Positions 26,424-34,673 of a DNA stretch of 42,538 bases are shown here, in pieces. The notes under the pieces are model-generated. The model saw only the letters and a list, made by a program, of their open reading frames with translations, ran no database searches and had not been told where the DNA came from. A program made the position numbers and the translations under genes. This stretch comes from CAZJNX01 sp964547415. GTDB taxonomy: Bacteria > Pseudomonadota > Alphaproteobacteria > Rhizobiales > Amorphaceae. Within the stretch, counting starts at the first letter, position 1. Every line of letters starts with the position of its first letter. Location: contig CAZJNX010000008.1 in assembly GCA_964547415.1 (NCBI GenBank), forward strand, positions 1-42,538, read 5' to 3'.

Positions 26424-27656
26424 ATGAGGGTGGAGCGTCCGGGCCGGCCCCTGCCGGGGCTCGGGGAGGTGCTCGCGGGAGTGAGCCTCACGACGGCGGT
26501 CAACGCCCTCGTCGCCATGCTGTTCGCCGCGTCCGCGCCGGTCGCCATCATCATCGGGGTCGGCGTCTCGGGCGGGCTGTCGCAGGCCGAGCTCGGCTCG
26601 TGGATCTTCGCCGCCTTCGGGCTCAACGGGCTCCTGTCGCTGGCGCTGTCGATCGTCTACCGCACGCCGCTCGCCTTCTTCTGGACGATCCCGGGCGCGG
26701 TGCTCCTCGGGCCCGCCTTCGACCACCTGTCCTTTCCCGAGATCGTGGGCGCCTTCCACGCCACCGGCCTCGTCCTCCTCGTCCTGGGGCTCACCGGGTC
26801 GGTGCGGCCGATCATGGAGCGCCTGCCCATGCCCATCGTGATGGCGATGGTGGCGGGGGTCTTCCTGTCGTTCGGCCTCGACTGGATCCGGGCGGTCGCC
26901 GCGGACCCGCTGGTGGCCGGACCGATGACGGCGGTCTTCTTCCTGATGCCGCTCGCCACGCGCCGCGTGCCGCCCATGCTCGGGGTGCTCGCCGTCGGCG
27001 CGATCGCCGTCGCCCTTTCGGGCCGGGGGCCGCCCGCGTCGGTGCTCGAGGGGCCGGTCCTCACCGTCCCGGAGGTCGTCTGGCCGGTGTTCTCCGCCCA
27101 GGCGATGGTGGAGCTCGTGGTGCCGCTCCTCATCACCGTGCTCGCCGCGCAGAACGCGCAAGGGTTCGCGGTCCTGAAGGCGGCCGGGCACGACGCGCCG
27201 GTGAACGCGGTGACGGCCGCCTGCGGGGCGGGGACCCTCCTCACGGGGCTGTTCGGGGCCGTCCCCACCTGCCTGACGGGTCCGAGCAACGCGATCCTGG
27301 TGACGGGCGGCGACAGGCGCAGCCACTACGTGGCGGCCGTCCTCCTGGGGCTCCTCGCCCTCGCCTTCGGCCTGTCGGCCCCGTTCGTGATCCGCGTGAT
27401 GCTGGCGACGCCGGACGCCTTCGTCGTCACGCTCGCGGGCCTCGCCCTCCTCGGGGTGCTGCAGGCCGCCTTCCGCACCGCCTTCCGGGACCGCTTCACC
27501 CTCGGCGCCCTGGTGACGTTCATGGTCACCGTCTCGGGCACGGAGATCTTCCAGATCGGCGCCGCGTTCTGGGGGCTCGTGTTCGGCGTCCTCGCGAGCG
27601 CGATCCTCGAGCGGCACGACTTCCGTGCCGCCGCCGAGGGCCGCGCCCGGGGCTGA
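26424..27656 (+). CDS. BenE-family (benzoate/H+ symporter-like) membrane transporter
   Basis: A 410-aa inner-membrane protein with about 12 hydrophobic segments. The BenE-family features are GVSGGLSQAELGSWIFAAFG, TPLAFFWTIPGAVLLG, RLPMPIVMAMVAGVFL and the AQNAQGFAVLKAAGHDAPVN motif followed by GAVPTCLTGPSNAI. E. coli YdcO and Acinetobacter BenE are the known relatives; BenE imports benzoate. No aromatic degradation gene is near, so benzoate as substrate is uncertain and another aromatic or organic anion is possible. The gene converges on the sedolisin gene 33 bases downstream. Confidence 0.9.
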   Translation: MRVERPGRPLPGLGEVLAGVSLTTAVNALVAMLFAASAPVAIIIGVGVSGGLSQAELGSWIFAAFGLNGLLSLALSIVYRTPLAFFWTIPGAVLLGPAFDHLSFPEIVGAFHATGLVLLVLGLTGSVRPIMERLPMPIVMAMVAGVFLSFGLDWIRAVAADPLVAGPMTAVFFLMPLATRRVPPMLGVLAVGAIAVALSGRGPPASVLEGPVLTVPEVVWPVFSAQAMVELVVPLLITVLAAQNAQGFAVLKAAGHDAPVNAVTAACGAGTLLTGLFGAVPTCLTGPSNAILVTGGDRRSHYVAAVLLGLLALAFGLSAPFVIRVMLATPDAFVVTLAGLALLGVLQAAFRTAFRDRFTLGALVTFMVTVSGTEIFQIGAAFWGLVFGVLASAILERHDFRAAAEGRARG

Positions 27657-27689
27657 GGGCGGGCGCCGGGGCGCGGCGGGCACGCGGCC

Positions 27690-30600
27690 TCAGGCGATGA
27701 AGTCCTCGACGGCCGGGCTCACGTAGTCGAGCTGGACGACGAGGTCGTTGTAGTCGCGGTCCCCGTCCGCCTCGAAGCCCCAGGTGTCGAGCCCGTAGCT
27801 CCACACCGGCGCCGCCCGCGGCGCCTCGCCCGCAGCGGGGAAGACGAACGCCACCTCCCCACCGTTGCGGAACGCCATGGCGAGGATGTCGCCCCGATCG
27901 ACCCCGAGGATGGCATCGGCCGAGAACAGCCCGTCCCCCGCCCCGTCGATCCACCTTTCGCCCGAGGCCGTGTCGTAGCGCCGCGCGGCGGCGGCGGCGG
28001 CGTAGCCCGCCTCGCCCGGGGCGATCCCGTCCACGGTGCCGAGATGGTCGTCGACCCGGTAGAAGGCGACGGCGAGCGGGTCCTCCCCGGTCTGGCGCAG
28101 GCGCACGTCGGCCTCGGCGCCGTCGGCGGCGAACGGCGTCACCGCCTCGCTCGTCAGGCGGGCGATGGTCGTCTCCCGGCCCGCCTCGTTGCGGAAGGAT
28201 ACGAAGCCCGCATCGTCCGTCAGGCCCGCGCGGAAGGGCTCGCCGAGGCGGGCGGCGAGGCGCGCGGGCGCCGTCTGCCCTTCCGAAAGGTCGACGGCGG
28301 CCGCACCCGGCTGGGCGTAGCCGTCGAACAGGCGCACGAGGGCGGGGTCGAAGTCCTCCGCGAGGGCCTTCTGGGCGAAGCGGGCGGTCCAGGCGAAGTG
28401 GCCCCCCGCCTCGGCCTCGACGGCGAGGGTACCGGGCCGGGTCTCCACGAGGGCGGGGGCCACGGGCGGCGCGGCCCGCTGCACGATCACCGCCTGGTCG
28501 GCCGCGCTCGCGGGCCCCGCGGCGGTCTGGGCGAGGAGCCCGGTGCGGTCCCCGTGGATCTCGGCGAGGCCCACCGTCGCCATGGCACGGGCGAGGACCG
28601 TCCCGTCGGGCGAGCCGAGCCCGCTCGTGAGGTCGAAGCCGGGCGCGGCACGGTAGCCGCAGCCGGTCGCGTCGATCGCGAGGTCGCCCTCGAAATAGGG
28701 GGTCGTGTAGTCCTCGCCCCGGCGGAAGGACGAGACGTTGTTGCCCACCGTCACGTCGTTGAAGGCGGCCGGCATGACCGCCGCCGTCTCGTAGAGGAGG
28801 TCGTTGGCGAAGCCGAGGCGCGGCAGGCCGACCGCCTCGAAGACGGTGTTGACCTGGAGGAGGAGCGAGGCCCACAGGGGCGCGGACGCGCTCGTGCCGC
28901 CGCCGTCGGGCGTCAGCTGCCGGAGCGGCCCGTCGGCGACGAGGTAGCCGCTGTTGCCGAAGGAGACGGCCGTCACGTCCGGCATCGCCCGGCCCGTCCC
29001 GCCCGCCGGGTCCGCCGCCTCCGGGGCGAGACCGAAGGCGCGCTGGTAGCCGGGAACGGGGCTCGCCACGTCGACGCCGCCGCTCGTCGCCGCGTTCACC
29101 CCGTAGGCGACTTCCCCGTCGTCGAGGTCGTAGCTGTTCCACACCGTCTCGAGGACGACGCGGTCGTCCGGGGCGGCGGGGTCCGGCAGGTGGTTCAGCC
29201 CGCCCGCGACGAGCTGCCACACGACCGCCGGCGCGTCGAGGGCGGGGAACAGGGGGGCGAGGGTCGGGTCGTCGTCCTGGAGGGCGGTGGTGAGGGATGT
29301 CCCGCCCACCTGGAGGGTGTGGTTGCCCGGCCCGGCGAACACGTTGGTGAGGCCGCTCGGCAGGAGGTCCCCCGAGCCGCCGTCCCCGTTGGCGATCACG
29401 ACGGACATGTTCCTGAGGGCCGCGTCCACGAAGAGCGCGTCGAGGGCGCGCTGGAAGGGCGAGCCCGGCGCGTGGATGGCGAGGTCCACGAAGGAGGAGG
29501 ACACCACCTCCGGGTCGTTCGTCCGGTCCCATACGATGTCGTAGTAGGTGGTGAACTGGGCCGCGTCCGGATCGGACGGGTCGGCGAGGCCGGCGTAGAG
29601 GCCGACCCGCGCGTACGGGTTCACGGCGGCGACGATGCTGGCGTCGAGGGAGCGCTCGCCCGCCACGTCCTCCCCGTAGGCCGTGCCCCGCGGGGCGACC
29701 TCGTAGGTGGAGACGGCGGCCGGCACGCCGACGTCGGTGAGGTAGGCGTGGAGGGCCTCCTCGAAGGTGCGGCCGTCGCCCGGTGACAGGCTCGCCCCGA
29801 CGCCGGTCTCCACGAGGGCGAGGGTGCCGTCCACCGCCGCCTCGGCGAGGAAGGGGAAGCGGTAGTGGGCGGCGAGGTCTTGGGGCGGGCTCGCCGTCCT
29901 CGAGGGCGAGGCGTTGCCGACGCCCTGCGGCCCGTCGGAAAGGGCGACGGCAACGCCCGCGAGGTCTTCGGACGCCGGGAGGGGGGCGGAGAAGGGCATG
30001 ACGCCGTCGAGGCGGAAACCGTCCGGGGAAAGCGGGCCGTTCCAGAAGAACCAGCCGCCCCCCGGACGGTCGGGGTCGACGCGGAAGAGGGGCGTGCCGA
30101 AGGCGCTCTCGAAGGCCGCCCCGTCCATCTCCACGAAGATGGTGCGGGTCTCGGGGCCGGCGGACAAGCCGTCCTCCCCGCCGAGGACGCGGGCGCCGTG
30201 GCCTTCGAGGGCGGCGACGGCGGCCTCGTACTCGTCCGGATCCGCGCCGTAGAGGGCCCAGAGGAGGCCGGTCTCGGAGAGGACGGCGATGGTCTCCTGC
30301 CGCGCGCCCCAGTCGAGGGCGAGGAGATCGGCCGCATCGTTCGCCCGCGGCAGGGTGAGGGCGAGGGTGAAGGCATCGTCCGGACGGGGCTCGACCGCCG
30401 AGCGGGGCAGCGACCAGGCCTCGCGGACGGTGGTGGTGCCGTCGTAGTCGGCGAGGCGCCAGCTCGTCATGTCGAGGAAGAGGGAGGCGGCGAGCGGGTC
30501 CGCGGGCGCGGGCGGCCGGCTGCCGGACAGGACGTCGGCTTCGGTGAGGGCGGCGCGGCTCGCCGCGTCCATGGCGAGGACCACCGAGCCGCCGGGGAAG

Positions 30601-32204
30601 TCGAAGCGGTAGCCCTCCCCGTCGGGCACGAGGCCGGCGAGGAAGCCGGCCGCGTCCACCGCCCCGCCGAGCGCGCCGATGTCGACGAAGTCCTCCCCCG
30701 GCAGGAAATCGCGGAAGAGGTCCGCGCCCGGCGACAGGACGAACACGTCCCGCCCGGTGCCGCCGGACAGCACGTCGTTCCCCCGCCCGCCCGACAGGAC
30801 GTCGTCGCCCGGACCGCCGGCGAGCCGGTCCCCCCCGCGGTCGCCGGAGAGGAGGTCGTGGCCCTCGCCGCCGTAAAGGCGGTCCCGGCCGTCCCCGCCG
30901 CCCGCCTCGTCGTCCCCCGCTCCGCCGGACACGCGATCGGCGCCCGCCCCGCCCACGAGGCGGTCCTCGCCGGCACCGCCGCGGACGGTGTCCTCTCCCT
31001 CGCCGGCGAACAGGACGTCGCCCCCGTCCGCCCCCGCGAGGCGGTCGGCGCCCGCCCCGCCCTCCAGCAGGTCGGCCCCCCTCCCGCCGGCGAGGACGTC
31101 GTCGTCCGCACCGCCGGACAGGACGTCGGCGCCCGGACCGCCAAGGATGAGGTCAGGGCCGGTCCCGCCGAGATGGACGTCCGCGCCGGCGCCGCCGGCG
31201 AGGGTGTCGCCCCCGCCCTCGCCCGCGAGCGTGTCGTTCCCGCCCCGGCCGAGGATGCGGTCGTCCCCCGGGCCGCCGGCGAGGGCGTCCGCGCCCGGCC
31301 CGCCGAGGAGGGTGTCGCCGCCCGGTCGGCCCGAAGCCCGGTCAGCACCGACGCCGCCTGCGAGCCGATCCGGCCCGTCTGCGCCGTCGAGCCGGTCCGG
31401 CCCGCCGTTGCCGAGGAGGGTGTCGCCCCCCCGGCTGCCCAACAGGCTCTCCGCGCCGCCGTGGCCCTCGATCCGGTCGGCGCCGCCGCCGGCCCGCGTC
31501 TCCTCGCCGCCGTGGATCATGGGGTCGGGGCCCGCGATGGCGAGGCGCACGGGGTCGAGCGGCGCGACGAAGGACGGCTGCGGCTGGAAGTCGCCCAACG
31601 CCTGCCATTCGCGCGGCGCCCGGCTGCGGATGCAGACGGTCGTGCCCTCGCCGGCCATCTCCATCCGGAAGAAGGCGTGCATGCTTCGGTCGGAGCCGCG
31701 GGCGACGTCCTGCGGACAGGGATGGTCCGCGATCCGGTTCTCGCCCGCTGGCGGCACGAACGGGAGATGGCGGCCGAACGGCTCGTTCCACGGGGCGACA
31801 TGGTAGGAACCCGCGAGCGCGGTGTCGGAGAGGTAGAAGATCCTTCCGTCGTACATCTGGCCGTTCCCCTCGGTGAACCAGTCGTCATTCTCGTCGTGGT
31901 AGCCTTCGCCCCGGAACGGCATCGCCCGGTCGAAGGTGATGCCGTCATGGGTCCCGAAACGCCTTTTGGGTGGATCGTTCAGGACGATCCCGCCATCGGT
32001 CACCGACAGGTAAAGGGCCGTTCCGGCGTCGCTGAAATGATCGGGCGGGTCGTCGAAGTCGGTCGCATTCGCCCGGTCGAGGGTGAACGTCGCGCCCGCC
32101 TCGAGAATGATCCGATCGCGAAGCGATCCCTGCTCGTCGTCGTCGCCGAACCGGTCCGAAGGCTCGCAGAGGACCATCGCCGAGAAATCCTGGCGCGTCG
32201 TCAT
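27690..32204 (-). CDS. Sedolisin (S53) peptidase with preceding RTX block and C-terminal DUF4114-like module
   Basis: A 1504-aa protein in one uninterrupted frame. Residues 1-220 form a domain I do not recognise (DGITFDRAMPFRGEG, PCPQDVARG). Residues about 235-490 are RTX nonapeptides ending in a FRDFLPGEDFVDIG beta-roll cap. A short linker follows, then a pro-kumamolisin-like prodomain (about 605-745) and the S53 catalytic domain. Its residues fit the sedolisin tetrad: Glu850 and Asp854 (ERSLD), Asp941 (ANGDGG) and Ser1105 (GGTSASAP). DLTSGLGSPDG near 1191 matches the calcium-site region. The last 30 residues (WGFEADGDRDYNDL) look like the end of a DUF4114 domain. S53 enzymes are acid-acting serine-carboxyl endopeptidases. 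The start follows GGGGAGG. Export by type I secretion is inferred from RTX. Confidence 0.9.
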   Translation of the reverse strand: MTTRQDFSAMVLCEPSDRFGDDDEQGSLRDRIILEAGATFTLDRANATDFDDPPDHFSDAGTALYLSVTDGGIVLNDPPKRRFGTHDGITFDRAMPFRGEGYHDENDDWFTEGNGQMYDGRIFYLSDTALAGSYHVAPWNEPFGRHLPFVPPAGENRIADHPCPQDVARGSDRSMHAFFRMEMAGEGTTVCIRSRAPREWQALGDFQPQPSFVAPLDPVRLAIAGPDPMIHGGEETRAGGGADRIEGHGGAESLLGSRGGDTLLGNGGPDRLDGADGPDRLAGGVGADRASGRPGGDTLLGGPGADALAGGPGDDRILGRGGNDTLAGEGGGDTLAGGAGADVHLGGTGPDLILGGPGADVLSGGADDDVLAGGRGADLLEGGAGADRLAGADGGDVLFAGEGEDTVRGGAGEDRLVGGAGADRVSGGAGDDEAGGGDGRDRLYGGEGHDLLSGDRGGDRLAGGPGDDVLSGGRGNDVLSGGTGRDVFVLSPGADLFRDFLPGEDFVDIGALGGAVDAAGFLAGLVPDGEGYRFDFPGGSVVLAMDAASRAALTEADVLSGSRPPAPADPLAASLFLDMTSWRLADYDGTTTVREAWSLPRSAVEPRPDDAFTLALTLPRANDAADLLALDWGARQETIAVLSETGLLWALYGADPDEYEAAVAALEGHGARVLGGEDGLSAGPETRTIFVEMDGAAFESAFGTPLFRVDPDRPGGGWFFWNGPLSPDGFRLDGVMPFSAPLPASEDLAGVAVALSDGPQGVGNASPSRTASPPQDLAAHYRFPFLAEAAVDGTLALVETGVGASLSPGDGRTFEEALHAYLTDVGVPAAVSTYEVAPRGTAYGEDVAGERSLDASIVAAVNPYARVGLYAGLADPSDPDAAQFTTYYDIVWDRTNDPEVVSSSFVDLAIHAPGSPFQRALDALFVDAALRNMSVVIANGDGGSGDLLPSGLTNVFAGPGNHTLQVGGTSLTTALQDDDPTLAPLFPALDAPAVVWQLVAGGLNHLPDPAAPDDRVVLETVWNSYDLDDGEVAYGVNAATSGGVDVASPVPGYQRAFGLAPEAADPAGGTGRAMPDVTAVSFGNSGYLVADGPLRQLTPDGGGTSASAPLWASLLLQVNTVFEAVGLPRLGFANDLLYETAAVMPAAFNDVTVGNNVSSFRRGEDYTTPYFEGDLAIDATGCGYRAAPGFDLTSGLGSPDGTVLARAMATVGLAEIHGDRTGLLAQTAAGPASAADQAVIVQRAAPPVAPALVETRPGTLAVEAEAGGHFAWTARFAQKALAEDFDPALVRLFDGYAQPGAAAVDLSEGQTAPARLAARLGEPFRAGLTDDAGFVSFRNEAGRETTIARLTSEAVTPFAADGAEADVRLRQTGEDPLAVAFYRVDDHLGTVDGIAPGEAGYAAAAAARRYDTASGERWIDGAGDGLFSADAILGVDRGDILAMAFRNGGEVAFVFPAAGEAPRAAPVWSYGLDTWGFEADGDRDYNDLVVQLDYVSPAVEDFIA

Positions 32205-32469
32205 CAGGTCGATCCTCCCCCGTCCCATTCGCGCGCGGGCGGGCGCGGCAGCCGGCGGACCGCCGCCCGACCGGCGATCGACGACGCCTCCGCGCCCCCC
32301 GCCTAACGGCCCAGTCTTGCGCGGGCATGACCGCGGTTCGCAAAAAGAGCAAGCTGGTGGGCCGCCAGAGTCGGGCGGGCGGTGGTGAAACACACGGCTT
32401 TGCGTTACCGGTCGTCCGGGGTGCCGCCGTCGTTCGTCTGTGCGCGCGCCCGCCGGACGAAGGACGACG

Positions 32470-34128
32470 ATGGGGACCTGCCTCTCCGAAATCGGGCCGG
32501 ACGGCGCGGTCGCCGTGATCCTGGCGACGTTCGCGGGCCTCGTGATCCTCACCGCGTGGATCGCGCGGCAGGACCGCTTCTTCGGCAAGTGGTTCTTCGT
32601 CGCCTGCACGACGGCGATGAGCGCGTGGCTCGTCTCCGTCGCCGCGGAGATGTCGGTGGCGAGCCTTCCCTGCAAGCTCGCCTTCGCCTACATCGCCTGG
32701 CCCGCGATCGCCGCGGTGCCGGTCGCCTTCGCCTTCTTCGTGCGCAACTACTGTTTCGGCGGCACCGCCGGCGGCCGGCGGCGGGAGTGGGCGGTGCTCG
32801 CCCTCATCGTCGCGGCGGTGACGACGGCGGTCGCCACCAACAGGGCCCACGGCCTGTTCTACGGCCCCGAGACCCGCCTCGAGACCATCGACGGGCGGCC
32901 CTCCGGGGTCTTCGACCACGGCCCGCTGTTCTACGCCGCGGCCGGGACGCTCTACCTCTTCATGGCGTTCGCGGTCGCGATCGCCCTTTCCTGCGCCTTC
33001 CGCGCGCCGCGGCCGCACCGGCCCCACTTCATCGCCCTGTTCGTCGCCGCCCTCGCCCCGCTCGGCGTCAACGTCGCCTACGTGGGCTTCGGCCTCACCC
33101 TGTTCGGCTTCGACCCGACGCCGTTCGCCTTCGCCTTCGTCCTGATCGTCGCGGCCGTCCTCGTCTTCGACAGCCGCATGTTCGACCTGTCCACGATCGC
33201 GCGGGACCTCATCTACTTCTCCATGGCCAACCCGGTGGTGGTGGTGAACGGGCGCGGCCTCGTCGCCGGCGCGAACCCGGCGGCGCGGGACCTGTTCGGC
33301 ACGGCGCGGATCGGCGGCCCGGTCGAGGAATGGCCCCAGCTCGCCGCTCCCGTCGCCGACGTCCTCGGCGGTGCGGGCGAGCGGCGGGCGGAGGGGGCCG
33401 TCGCCCTCGACGGACGCATCTTCGACCTCGCGGTCCTGCCGATCCATCCCCCGGTGGACGGGGCGGGCACCGCCATGGGCGCCGTCGTCCTCCTCACCGA
33501 CACCACCGAGCTCAGGACCCGCGCGGCACGGCTCGAGGACGCCCTGATGGCGGCAGAGGCCTACGCGCAGGAGGTGGACGGGCTGCGGGCCGCGGCCGAG
33601 CGCAACGCCCTCCTCGACCCGCTGACGGGCCTCGAGAACCGCCGTGCGTTCCTCCTCCACTTCGAGGCGGTCTCCCGGGAGCGGTCGGCGAGCGAAGGCG
33701 GCTTCACCGTGGCCCTCATCGACCTCGACCACTTCAAGGCGATCAACGACAGCCTCGGGCACGCGGCGGGCGACCGCGTCCTCATCCTGTTCGCCCGGGA
33801 CCTCGCGGCGAGCGTCGCGCCCCAGGGCGCCGCCTTCCGGATCGGCGGGGAGGAGTTCTTGGCGATCTTCCCCGGCCGCGCGCCCGACGCGGCGGCGGCG
33901 GTCCTCGAGGACCTGAGGACGCGGATCGACGACAGCCCGTACCTGCGCCACGGCGACGGGCTCGCCGTCACCTTCTCCGCCGGCATCGCCCGCTACCCCG
34001 GGGACGGCACCGACTTCGAGACCCTCTACCACGCCGCCGACGCGCGGCTATACGCCGCCAAGCGGCTCGGCCGCGACCGCACGGTGGCCGTCGACGCCGA
34101 ACCGCGCCGCGCCGCCGGCACGGGTTGA
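32470..34128 (+). CDS. Membrane PAS-GGDEF diguanylate cyclase
   Basis: A 552-aa inner-membrane protein. Seven hydrophobic segments in residues 1-235 resemble the 7TM sensor region found before histidine kinases and cyclases. A PAS-like domain covers about 245-345 (NPVVVVNGRGLVAGANPAAR), a short coiled linker follows, then a GGDEF domain from about 385. The active-site motif is GGEEF (459-463), and LDPLTGLENRRAF and LIDLDHFKAINDSLGH are intact, so it should make cyclic di-GMP from GTP. The upstream RxxD inhibitory site is not seen (APQG at that place), implying little product inhibition. The start follows GAAGGACGACG. It lies divergent from the sedolisin gene across 265 bases and may control surface or biofilm traits; that is inference. 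Confidence 0.92.
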   Translation: MGTCLSEIGPDGAVAVILATFAGLVILTAWIARQDRFFGKWFFVACTTAMSAWLVSVAAEMSVASLPCKLAFAYIAWPAIAAVPVAFAFFVRNYCFGGTAGGRRREWAVLALIVAAVTTAVATNRAHGLFYGPETRLETIDGRPSGVFDHGPLFYAAAGTLYLFMAFAVAIALSCAFRAPRPHRPHFIALFVAALAPLGVNVAYVGFGLTLFGFDPTPFAFAFVLIVAAVLVFDSRMFDLSTIARDLIYFSMANPVVVVNGRGLVAGANPAARDLFGTARIGGPVEEWPQLAAPVADVLGGAGERRAEGAVALDGRIFDLAVLPIHPPVDGAGTAMGAVVLLTDTTELRTRAARLEDALMAAEAYAQEVDGLRAAAERNALLDPLTGLENRRAFLLHFEAVSRERSASEGGFTVALIDLDHFKAINDSLGHAAGDRVLILFARDLAASVAPQGAAFRIGGEEFLAIFPGRAPDAAAAVLEDLRTRIDDSPYLRHGDGLAVTFSAGIARYPGDGTDFETLYHAADARLYAAKRLGRDRTVAVDAEPRRAAGTG

Positions 34129-34140
34129 CGGAAGAGCCGC

Positions 34141-34184
34141 GTCCGGCCCCGTTGCGGCCCGCGGCCCGGCGCGATAGGCCGGAC
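34141..34184 (+). terminator. Inverted repeat after the cyclase gene
   Basis: GTCCGGCC (34141-34148) and GGCCGGAC (34177-34184) form a perfect 8-bp inverted repeat around 28 bases, beginning 12 bases after the cyclase stop. The long loop and lack of a T-tract make it a weak terminator candidate. Confidence 0.3.
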
Positions 34185-34240
34185 ACGGCGAGGGTCGCCG
34201 CGGCGCGAGCGACGGGCGCGGGACGAACAGGGAGGAGCCG

Positions 34241-34642
34241 TTGAGCGTTCCCGAGACGGGACCGGGAGGAGGCGGACCGGCACCGGCGGGCGGGCCGGAA
34301 GAGGGCGGCCTGTTCGACCCCGGGATCAACAACCTCCAGTTCAACTACGTGATGCTGCTCGTGTCCATCGGCATCGGCGTCACCGCCATCGTCGCCGCCG
34401 TCCTCGCCTACATCTGCCGGGGGCGGCTCGGCGGGTGGATCGACAGCCACTACCGCTTCCAGATCACCACGTTCTGGATGGGGCTCCTCTACACGGTGGT
34501 CGCCACCCTGCTCACCCCGCTCGGGATCGGCCTCCTCCTCTACCCGCTCATCGTCGTGTGGCTGGTGGTGCGCTCCGCGAAGGGGCTGCAGCGCGTGTCC
34601 CGCCGCGAGCCGATCGACAATCCCGCGACCTGGCTCTGGTGA
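34241..34642 (+). CDS. Small DUF4870-like membrane protein (TTG start)
   Basis: A 133-aa inner-membrane protein with a Gly/Pro-rich 25-residue N-terminus, then three hydrophobic segments: YVMLLVSIGIGVTAIVAAVL, TTFWMGLLYTVVATLLTPLG and LLLYPLIVVWLVVRSAKGLQ. It ends in a short basic tail. The pattern resembles small DUF4870/YidH-like proteins. I accept a TTG start because GGGAGGAG lies four bases upstream; the next in-frame ATG at 34350 would delete part of the first helix. No function is known. It precedes glcF by 31 bases and could share its transcript. Confidence 0.7.
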   Translation: MSVPETGPGGGGPAPAGGPEEGGLFDPGINNLQFNYVMLLVSIGIGVTAIVAAVLAYICRGRLGGWIDSHYRFQITTFWMGLLYTVVATLLTPLGIGLLLYPLIVVWLVVRSAKGLQRVSRREPIDNPATWLW

Positions 34643-34673
34643 GCCGGGCGCCCGCGTCTTCCGGAAGAGGCCG

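Noticed and set aside
30470..30520. Splitting the sedolisin into two genes at the RTX/prodomain junction
   Set aside because: The frame is continuous, there is no stop, and no ribosome site was seen before the in-frame Met in this region.
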